Source of the DNA: Erysipelotrichaceae bacterium
Lineage (GTDB): Bacteria > Bacillota_I > Bacilli_A > Erysipelotrichales > Erysipelotrichaceae
DNA: 53,442 nt
Assembly: GCA_020026035.1 (NCBI GenBank)
Contig: JAHHRC010000002.1
Location: 1-53,442 of the forward strand
Direction of reading: 5' to 3'
Position numbers and translations under genes: made by a program. The notes beneath the pieces are model-generated. The model saw only the letters and a list, made by a program, of their open reading frames with translations. It ran no database searches and was not told the origin of the DNA. Each line of letters begins with the position of its first letter. Within the stretch, counting starts at the first letter, position 1. Below are positions 7,707 to 14,031 of this stretch, piece after piece.

Positions 7707-8459
7707 TTACACCCCTTCTCGCTGTCTTTGATTATGCACCATCCAAACAATTCCTGCAACAAATACCAAGACCGCTACAAATTGTGACGTTGAAAATGGA
7801 CCAACATACCCACGTTCCAAATCCCCACGATACATTTCCACTAAGAAACGCCCAAAGGAATACAAAATAAAGTAAAGCGGAGCCGTATTCTCTCGATGCT
7901 TGCCCTTGGTAAAGTTGTAATACAAAATCGCAAACAACACTAGATCCAACCCCGAAGAAATCAACTGTGTTGGAATCAAGGAAACACCAGCTGGAGCCAA
8001 TGACCCTTGTGGGAAAATTACCCCAATCTTCGAATCCGTTGGTAAACCATAACAACATCCGGCATAGAAACAACCAACACGACCAAAGCTTTGGGCAAGA
8101 GCTACTTCTGGGAATACAAGATTCACATACAACGACCCGTCAATCCCCTTCTTCTTACAATAGTGGAAAGCCCCAAAACAGCCACCAAGAATGCCCCCAT
8201 AAACAACCCAGCCATTACTCAAGTACGCTGTTGGATGTTTTAAGAACGCATTCAAATTCAAACCAATATAAAACAACTTCGAACAAAGAAACCCAAAGAT
8301 AATCGCATACAAAATCATTCCCTCAAGATGTTCCTGCTTCAAGGAATACCGCTTTGCAAGACGCGTTGCCACAAAGTCCGCAACCAAAATCCCAACTGCA
8401 ATCATTACCCCATAGGTATGAATGGTAAATGACCCAATCGTAAACAAATCATTGTGCAT
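7707..8459 (-). CDS. lgt: Prolipoprotein diacylglyceryl transferase (Lgt family, divergent core motif)
   Basis: The 250-residue, polytopic protein has about seven hydrophobic segments and a GGAGG site seven bases before the ATG. It has the Lgt layout: an N-terminal HTYGVMIAVGI segment, VVYGGILGG near residue 88, and the core motif GRVGCFYAGCCYG at about 126-138. The usual core in E. coli-type Lgt is GRxGNFxNxExxG. Here the Arg is kept while both Asn positions read Cys and Ala. Lgt transfers diacylglyceryl to the lipobox Cys of preprolipoproteins, and the window encodes several lipoproteins. The divergent core leaves some doubt about the exact acceptor. It leads the lgt-rpiB-unknown operon. 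Confidence 0.8.
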   Translation of the reverse strand: MHNDLFTIGSFTIHTYGVMIAVGILVADFVATRLAKRYSLKQEHLEGMILYAIIFGFLCSKLFYIGLNLNAFLKHPTAYLSNGWVVYGGILGGCFGAFHYCKKKGIDGSLYVNLVFPEVALAQSFGRVGCFYAGCCYGLPTDSKIGVIFPQGSLAPAGVSLIPTQLISSGLDLVLFAILYYNFTKGKHRENTAPLYFILYSFGRFLVEMYRGDLERGYVGPFSTSQFVAVLVFVAGIVWMVHNQRQREGV

Positions 8460-8501
8460 AAGAAATCCTCCATACGTTTATTTTATGCCAAATACGCCCA
8501 T

Positions 8502-8533
8502 AAGAAAAGAAAAGCGTATGCCAATTGGCATAC
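8502..8533 (-). terminator. Terminator of the DUF308 gene
   Basis: GTATGCC (8516-8522) pairs with GGCATAC (8527-8533). On the minus strand it is followed by GCTTTTCTTTTC. It starts two bases after the stop codon at 8535. Confidence 0.65.
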
Positions 8534-8534
8534 A

Positions 8535-9149
8535 CTACTTCACATCTTCTTCAACAACCTTCGCATCGACAATGTCATGCGTTTCTGCATACTTTTCTTT
8601 TTCCAATTCCGTGTAATACTTTTGCACCTTCGAAGATACACAAATCGTCGAATACAAATCCGTAATACCCGAATAAATAAATCCAGCGCCAATCAATGTA
8701 AACAACAACTCCGCTCCATTGATCTTACCAAACATCACAAACAACCCAAACACAATCGAAACAAGCGCCAATACGACTTGACCCATATTCTTTTTTGCCT
8801 TCAAACGACGCATATCAATCGCATTTTGTAACTTCGTAACACCACTTGCCACAATCACAATACTCAATAAGAACGGAATCAAATTCTGAAACGCTTCCTT
8901 TTCCACAATGACAAGGATTCCAAGCAAGCACAAAACAACCCCAATCACAAAATCATTCCGGAATAACGATACCTGTAAGTCCAAAAGGAAATACGTCACA
9001 ACATTCACTGCCCCAGACAAAATCAGCGAATAGCCAATGATATTACTAATCACATCCGCTGATGCCCCTGGAAACATCACCAACAACACACCCGCAAGTA
9101 TACAAACAACAGAAATCGCAACTGCGGTCCATTTCAAATTCTTAAACAT
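8535..9149 (-). CDS. DUF308/HdeD-like membrane protein
   Basis: The protein is 204 residues from the ATG at 9149, five bases after GGAGG; a TTG four codons earlier lies inside that site. Six hydrophobic segments occur in three hairpin-like pairs between residues about 10 and 160, with short polar turns, followed by a charged cytoplasmic tail of about 40 residues ending in VVEEDVK. This repeat-of-hairpins layout is that of the DUF308/HdeD family, whose biochemical role in Gram-positive bacteria is not established. It is monocistronic, with a terminator just downstream. The family call is from layout rather than a catalytic motif. Confidence 0.65.
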   Translation of the reverse strand: MFKNLKWTAVAISVVCILAGVLLVMFPGASADVISNIIGYSLILSGAVNVVTYFLLDLQVSLFRNDFVIGVVLCLLGILVIVEKEAFQNLIPFLLSIVIVASGVTKLQNAIDMRRLKAKKNMGQVVLALVSIVFGLFVMFGKINGAELLFTLIGAGFIYSGITDLYSTICVSSKVQKYYTELEKEKYAETHDIVDAKVVEEDVK

Positions 9150-9202
9150 ACTTACCTCCAAATATCTACTATCATGTTACTACAAGAAAACGGGAATACA
9201 AG

Positions 9203-9232
9203 CAAAAAACTAGTATACAAGCGTATACTAGT
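9203..9232 (-). terminator. Terminator of ktrBA
   Basis: A perfect 10-bp stem ACTAGTATAC/GTATACTAGT (9209-9218 with 9223-9232) has a 4-base loop and six T on the minus strand. It lies 7 bases after the ktrA stop. Confidence 0.88.
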
Positions 9233-9239
9233 CCACAAT

Positions 9240-9887
9240 TTACAACTTAAAGTACTTCTGTACGTCTTCGTCTTTTCCAAGAATCAACAATTGTTGGTCT
9301 TCACTCAACATCGTATCTGACGTAATCTGCATCACAAGCTCCCCATGACTACGAATTCCAAGAATATTCAAATCATACTTCTTACGAATATCAATCTGTC
9401 CAACCGTCTTACCATTCCAAGACTTTGGAACCATCAACTCATAAATCGAATACCCTTCCGTAAGTTCAATGTAGTTTGTAATCGACTCACTCGAAAAACG
9501 AATCGCCGTCCAAATCGCCAATTGTTTCTCAGGGAAAATGACATCATCTGCCCCATTTCGTAGCAAGAACTTTTCCTGTGTCAAAGACGCTGCACGAGAT
9601 ACAACACGCTTTGCGCCTAATTCCTTCAATAACGATGTCGTTTCCAAAGAAGAAATAAAGTTATCCCCAATTGCGACAATACAAACATCAAAGTCACGAA
9701 CACCTAACGACTTCAAGAAATTCACATCCGTAGAATCCCCAATCTGGGCATTGGTAACATATGGAAGAACCTTATTTACACGCTCTTCATCCTTATCAAT
9801 CGCCATTACTTGCGAATTCAAATCATTCATCTTCCAAGCAAAACTACGACCAAAACGACCTAATCCAATCAATAATACATTCTGCAT
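9240..9887 (-). CDS. ktrA: KtrA/TrkA-type potassium uptake regulator
   Basis: The 215-residue cytoplasmic protein consists of an RCK_N Rossmann domain and an RCK_C domain. The nucleotide-binding GLGRFGRSFA is at residues 8-17, the acidic AIDKDEE at the end of the second strand, and the C domain occupies about 135-215. KtrA forms an octameric ring on the KtrB channel and gates K+ uptake with ATP/ADP. In several Firmicutes the RCK_C domain also binds c-di-AMP, which shuts uptake. The AAGGAG site is six bases before the ATG, ten bases after ktrB, so the two genes form one operon. A c-di-AMP phosphodiesterase gene (gdpP) lies elsewhere in this window. Confidence 0.9.
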   Translation of the reverse strand: MQNVLLIGLGRFGRSFAWKMNDLNSQVMAIDKDEERVNKVLPYVTNAQIGDSTDVNFLKSLGVRDFDVCIVAIGDNFISSLETTSLLKELGAKRVVSRAASLTQEKFLLRNGADDVIFPEKQLAIWTAIRFSSESITNYIELTEGYSIYELMVPKSWNGKTVGQIDIRKKYDLNILGIRSHGELVMQITSDTMLSEDQQLLILGKDEDVQKYFKL

Positions 9888-9897
9888 ATCTTACTCC

Positions 9898-11238
9898 TTA
9901 TCCTACCATGATCTTTTCTGCAGGCATCCGCGCCGCAACCTTACGACGCTGTGTTGAAACAGCCGCAAAGGCAAGCGTTAACCCACCAACACGACCCAAA
10001 TACATAAACACAATGAGAACAATTCTAGACGTTAGCGAAAGCGTCGGTGTTACCCCTAAGGATAATCCAACCGTTCCTAAAGCCGAACCACATTCAAACA
10101 TACACGTAAGAATCGGTAAGCCTTCCACATAACTTAGAATCATGGAACCCAACACAAACAATGTCAAATACATCATAAGAATCGTAAAGGCCGACTGCAC
10201 AATCGTATTCTCAATCCGTCTACCATGACAGTTTGCATAGTCCATTTGCCGCATCGATGCAATCATACCAAGCACCAATACCGCAATGGTTGTCGTCTTC
10301 ATACCACCAGCCGTTGACCCTGGAGATCCACCAATTAACATCAAGCAAATGGTAAACAATTTCCCCGAATCACTCATCGCTGTATAGTCCGCTGTATTAA
10401 ACCCAGCCGTACGCGGTGTCACCGCCTGGAACAAGGAATGCAACACCCGCAACCTTGTTGGTTCACTTGCATATTCCGTAAAGAAGAAAATCACAAACGG
10501 AACAAGAATCAACACCAAACTCGTCGTCAATACAATCTTTGACTGTAAACGATACTTCTTCACATTCGTTTTAAACTTAATCACATCATCCCAGGTCACA
10601 AACCCAATCCCACCAATGATGATTAACAAACAAATCGTCAGATTAAAGAAGGGATTTCCAGCATAGCTTGTAAGTGATGAATACTGTTCCTTCACTCCCA
10701 TCAAATCAAAGCCGGCATTACAAAACGCCGAAATCGAATGGAAGATCGAATACCACGCACCCTTTGCCCATCCAAACTCCGGAATAAAGACAAAGCTAAG
10801 CAAACATGCCCCAAACAATTCAATCATTGCCGTTCCCTTTAAAATAAATCCAGTCAAACGAACAATCCCACCTACTTGTGGTGCTGCGATGGAATCCATC
10901 ATAACCGAACGTTGGAATAAGTTAATCCTTCTTCCCGATAACAACGCAATCGAAACCGCTACGGTCACAACCCCAATCCCACCAATCTGGATCAAGAGTA
11001 AAATAATAAACTGGCCAAACATAGACCATCCTGTCGCTGTATCACGAACGACCAACCCTGTTACACAAACAGCAGACGTCGATGTAAATACAGTATCTCT
11101 AAACGGTGCGCTAATTCCATTCTTCGATGCAATTGGCAACATCAGTAACAACGCCCCAATCAAAATCACCGTAAAGAAACCAACGGTAATAATCTGAAAC
11201 GAAGACACATGGCGTTTAGAAAGAAACTTTTCGAGCAT
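9898..11238 (-). CDS. ktrB: KtrB/TrkH-type potassium transporter subunit
   Basis: The 446-residue membrane protein has the four M1-P-M2 repeats of the Trk/Ktr/HKT superfamily. Four pore-loop segments with the selectivity-filter Gly are visible in order: TSTSAVCVTGLVV near residue 55, SISAFCNAGFDL near 165, TPRTAGFNTADY near 275 and ECGSALGTVGLSLG near 385. It forms the membrane pore for K+ (often Na+-dependent) uptake, with KtrA as regulator. An AAAGGA site lies nine bases before the ATG. The upstream region of about 170 bases contains an inverted repeat (see 11306-11334) that may be regulatory. Confidence 0.92.
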   Translation of the reverse strand: MLEKFLSKRHVSSFQIITVGFFTVILIGALLLMLPIASKNGISAPFRDTVFTSTSAVCVTGLVVRDTATGWSMFGQFIILLLIQIGGIGVVTVAVSIALLSGRRINLFQRSVMMDSIAAPQVGGIVRLTGFILKGTAMIELFGACLLSFVFIPEFGWAKGAWYSIFHSISAFCNAGFDLMGVKEQYSSLTSYAGNPFFNLTICLLIIIGGIGFVTWDDVIKFKTNVKKYRLQSKIVLTTSLVLILVPFVIFFFTEYASEPTRLRVLHSLFQAVTPRTAGFNTADYTAMSDSGKLFTICLMLIGGSPGSTAGGMKTTTIAVLVLGMIASMRQMDYANCHGRRIENTIVQSAFTILMMYLTLFVLGSMILSYVEGLPILTCMFECGSALGTVGLSLGVTPTLSLTSRIVLIVFMYLGRVGGLTLAFAAVSTQRRKVAARMPAEKIMVG

Positions 11239-11305
11239 TTTCGTGTATCCTTTCTTTTTGTTTATTTGAAAAAAACACTGTAGACAACATTAAAAAATGC
11301 ATATA

Positions 11306-11334
11306 CAAACTTTAATACAACAACACAAAGTTTG
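11306..11334. repeat. Perfect inverted repeat in the ktrB leader
   Basis: CAAACTTT (11306-11313) and AAAGTTTG (11327-11334) are separated by 13 bases, 68-96 bases upstream of ktrB. It could be an operator or an mRNA hairpin. There is no T run, so it is not a simple terminator. Confidence 0.5.
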
Positions 11335-11370
11335 CAAATAACTTAATCAACAGCCTGTTTGTAGTTTCAA

Positions 11371-11398
11371 ACAAAAAATACCTCAAACGAGGCATTTT
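11371..11398 (-). terminator. Terminator of tmRNA (ssrA)
   Basis: A 9-bp stem AAATGCCTC/GAGGTATTT (one G-T pair, 11389-11397 with 11376-11384) is followed by a T run on the minus strand, 12 bases after the mature tmRNA 3' end. Confidence 0.85.
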
Positions 11399-11409
11399 AC
11401 ATTCCACAA

Positions 11410-11765
11410 TGGTGGAGCTGAGGGGAATCGAACCCCTGTCCAAGAGTAGTCCCACATTCAAACGTCTACAGTTTAGTACATTGATCAATAAGACAATAGA
11501 ATGGACAACGTACCAACCCTCTATTGAATTTGTCTGTACCTTGTCGAGTTCCCCCTACAGACATCAGGTTCACCTTATCCATTTTAATACGCAATTAGAT
11601 ACAAATGGCCAACTCTCTAATCGGCTTCAGCTGCGAGCTTAAGCTCTAATTAAGCAGCGAATGCAAAGCTATTGTTATTAGCGTTTAAATTTAGTTTGGC
11701 AATTAGGTCGCCACTCCACTGCAATCTGAATCAAACATAAACCTGTCGAAACCAATGACAGCCCC
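11410..11765 (-). ncRNA. ssrA: tmRNA (SsrA)
   Basis: The gene is about 356 bases. The 5' end GGGGCTG (11765-11759) pairs with CAGCTCC (11420-11414), followed by discriminator A and an encoded CCA. The tRNA-like 5' part carries TTGGTTTCGACAGG and the 3' part AGGGGTTCGATTCCCCT, the T arm. The internal reading frame encodes a proteolysis tag (11650-11700). tmRNA with SmpB rescues ribosomes stalled on broken mRNAs and tags the nascent chain. smpB and rnr lie upstream on the same strand, but one membrane protein gene separates them from ssrA. Confidence 0.95.
11650..11700 (-). other. tmRNA proteolysis-tag reading frame
   Basis: Starting at the probable resume codon GCC (11700-11698), the frame reads AKLNLNANNNSFAFAA and ends in TAA at 11652-11650. 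The usual tag ends in ALAA; here the last four residues are AFAA. The resume codon is assigned by analogy and could be shifted by a codon or two; the C-terminal end of the tag does not depend on it. Confidence 0.75.
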
Positions 11766-11789
11766 ATGATGCACAACTTGTGCACCCTT

Positions 11790-11818
11790 AGTCTAGCATT
11801 AAACCAAACAAACTACAA
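11790..11818 (-). promoter_or_regulatory. Probable ssrA promoter
   Basis: On the minus strand TTGTAG (11818-11813) and TAGACT (11795-11790) are 17 bases apart. TG precedes the -10 with one base between (extended -10). The -35 overlaps the 3' end of the upstream membrane protein gene. Confidence 0.5.
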
Positions 11819-13468
11819 CCAAACCAACTTCCACAACACAAAACAAAGACACACAAACGACACAACACGACTTACAACAAACGCAAATGGCTCCGCATAA
11901 TACACATGTACCACACCATCAAACCCACTTGGAAGTACAACCGCTAATTTACCAGTTTGATTGTGATTTACAATCCGCAAGACATTTCCCGCTTCATCAA
12001 CCGCCTTATACTGCTTGTAATACGTTAAAGGTAAGGCAATCTTTTCAAATTGATCCTCTTCATTTTTCACCTTCACAAACACTTCAAGACCATCCTTACG
12101 ATACGATTCAATCACCGTCTTACCACGAATTGGCGCAACCATTCCATACTTAAACCCATCGTAATCAAAGTTTGCCGGCAAGAATTCACCACCCATAAAG
12201 TTCGAAGAATCTAAATCATCACTTGTTTGAATCGCCCCATAATTCGCATGTTTCATAAAAGACACTTGATGCATACAACCAAGCACACAGGCAAACACAA
12301 CAAGGCTCAAACCCGCCTTCTTTACACGATCTTTATGCATATACTTGAATACAAGCGGCGTTAAAATCGCTAAGAATACAACCACCATCATTTCAAAGCG
12401 CCAAGGATATTGAACCTTAATGATCAAGAAATTCGCAAACGAATACTCCTGCAATCGATCATATGGAAAATACCGCGAAGTTAACCACAACGCCACAATT
12501 GACAGAACATACAAACTAAAGTAGCCATCCTTCTTTTTCAGCCCATGTACAAATGGCAACACAAACAACCCACAAAGAAGCGGCCAACCAATATAAAACG
12601 GCATCTCATGCCCATAGAACCCCAAATGGGCAGACCCGCCAAAGACCGGTTCAAAAAAGCCAAACAACTGCCACTCATACAACGATTCCGGATACACATC
12701 ACGCCATTCAAAATTCATCTTAAGGGCATTACTACTTGAAAATTCATGCATCGGAATCAAGAAAAATAAGCACAAACCAACTGCTAAACACGTTGCCTTC
12801 ACTAAATCCACAAACACATCTTTCGTAAACGTCTTACGCCATTCAAGCAAACAATATAACCCTGTAAACACGACGACAAAAAACAAACTCAACTCATGAC
12901 TACAACAAACACCCGCATAGGCAAGTGCCATACGAATCCAGTCTTTGGCATCTTTTCGATTCAAAACCCCATACAAACTCGCTGCCACCATCGGTAGAAA
13001 CATCATCGACAAACTTTCCCCAAGGGCAGCACGTAAATACACATCCGTCAATCGATACGGTGCTAAGGCATATAACACAATCGCTACAAACGACAAGCGC
13101 TTATCTTCAAAAATCCGCTCAAAACTATAAAACCCAAGGTACACCGTTACAACATTGATGGTAAGCGTTAATAACTTCCAACACACATCCAAATGCAAGC
13201 CCCACTTGTACAACAAGGCAAACGGCACTAAGAAAATACTTGGATAAAACGCCCCCACCGCATAGCCTTGGTCATTACACCAAAACATCTGCAACGCAAG
13301 TGGAACCCCTTCTTCGATATTCTTTTCAATCGCCGCAATTCTTTGTATATGAAACAACAAATCATGGGATGGCGCTGCTTGATACAAGGCAGGTTTCATT
13401 AACGGCAAACACGTCAAACAAACAAGCAGAAACAACCAAAGATTTGTATTCTTTAAAACTTTCTTCAT
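11813..13468 (-). CDS. PTPS-related/YfhO-like polytopic membrane protein (putative GT-C glycosyltransferase)
   Basis: The 551-residue protein has AAGGAG five bases before the ATG. It has about 10-12 transmembrane segments, with a soluble region near residues 425-525 and a final transmembrane segment. An acidic SHDLLFHIQR segment lies in the first outer loop at about residues 34-43, and YALAPYRLTDVYLRAALGES near 138-157. The latter is typical of the Pfam 'PTPS_related' membrane family and resembles YfhO-type GT-C proteins. GT-C enzymes use polyprenyl-phosphate sugars and an acidic residue in the first outer loop. Sugar and acceptor are unknown and the glycosyltransferase role is inference. The gene sits between smpB and ssrA, which is unusual. 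Confidence 0.65.
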   Translation of the reverse strand: MKKVLKNTNLWLFLLVCLTCLPLMKPALYQAAPSHDLLFHIQRIAAIEKNIEEGVPLALQMFWCNDQGYAVGAFYPSIFLVPFALLYKWGLHLDVCWKLLTLTINVVTVYLGFYSFERIFEDKRLSFVAIVLYALAPYRLTDVYLRAALGESLSMMFLPMVAASLYGVLNRKDAKDWIRMALAYAGVCCSHELSLFFVVVFTGLYCLLEWRKTFTKDVFVDLVKATCLAVGLCLFFLIPMHEFSSSNALKMNFEWRDVYPESLYEWQLFGFFEPVFGGSAHLGFYGHEMPFYIGWPLLCGLFVLPFVHGLKKKDGYFSLYVLSIVALWLTSRYFPYDRLQEYSFANFLIIKVQYPWRFEMMVVVFLAILTPLVFKYMHKDRVKKAGLSLVVFACVLGCMHQVSFMKHANYGAIQTSDDLDSSNFMGGEFLPANFDYDGFKYGMVAPIRGKTVIESYRKDGLEVFVKVKNEEDQFEKIALPLTYYKQYKAVDEAGNVLRIVNHNQTGKLAVVLPSGFDGVVHVYYAEPFAFVVSRVVSFVCLCFVLWKLVWL

Positions 13469-13524
13469 GAACTCTCCTTACTAACAGATACAACTAAAAC
13501 ACAACTACAAACGTAAGTCAATCC

Positions 13525-13555
13525 ACCAAAAAGAACAGGCACAACACCTGTTCTT
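13525..13555 (-). terminator. Terminator of secG-rnr-smpB
   Basis: A 9-bp stem AAGAACAGG/CCTGTTCTT (13531-13539 with 13547-13555) is followed by T-rich sequence on the minus strand, 5 bases after the smpB stop. Confidence 0.85.
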
Positions 13556-13560
13556 CATAC

Positions 13561-14031
13561 TTAATATCGACCTTTTAAAGCCTTTTCCATTTCTCGCTTG
13601 GCGGAACGTTCTTTTTCCGTTTGCCGCTTATCATACAAATGTTTCCCTTGAGCAACTGCAATCTCAAGCTTCGCTCTACCATCCTTTAAATACATTCTTA
13701 AAGGAACAAGCGTAAAGCCCTTCAAGCGAACCTTATCGTACAGCTTCACAATCTCATACTTGTGCAACAAAAGCTTACGATCACGGGTTTCATCCACATT
13801 AAAGATATTCCCTTGTTTATAGGGAGAAATATGCATCCCTTTGACATACGCTTCGCCATTTACAATGGAGATAAACGCATCTTTGAATTGCACCTTCCCA
13901 GCCCGTACAGACTTGATTTCTGTACCGGTTAAAACCATTCCACATTCATACGTTTCCAAAATGAAATAGTCATGTCTTGCTTTTCTATTTTCGGCTAAAT
14001 TCTTTTGTTTACTTCGTTTTGCGTCTTGCAT
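13561..14031 (-). CDS. smpB: SsrA-binding protein SmpB
   Basis: The 156-residue protein has normal SmpB length. Visible family segments are ARHDYFILETYECGMVLTGT near residue 18, EIKSVRAGKVQFKDAF, and a basic C-terminal tail (GKHLYDKRQTEKERSAKREM) that enters the decoding centre in place of a codon-anticodon helix. SmpB delivers alanyl-tmRNA to stalled ribosomes. The start overlaps the 3' end of rnr by 23 bases, so translation is coupled. RNase R, encoded immediately upstream, is the nuclease that associates with tmRNA-SmpB. Confidence 0.95.
   Translation of the reverse strand: MQDAKRSKQKNLAENRKARHDYFILETYECGMVLTGTEIKSVRAGKVQFKDAFISIVNGEAYVKGMHISPYKQGNIFNVDETRDRKLLLHKYEIVKLYDKVRLKGFTLVPLRMYLKDGRAKLEIAVAQGKHLYDKRQTEKERSAKREMEKALKGRY

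Noticed and set aside
8422..8831. Plus-strand frames over the lgt/DUF308 boundary
   Set aside because: They overlap two good minus-strand genes and a terminator, and their sequence is low-complexity.
11239..11409. c-di-AMP (ydaO-type) riboswitch upstream of ktrB
   Set aside because: The region is short and I cannot find the conserved paired helices or the expected terminator next to ktrB. Only the inverted repeat is reported.
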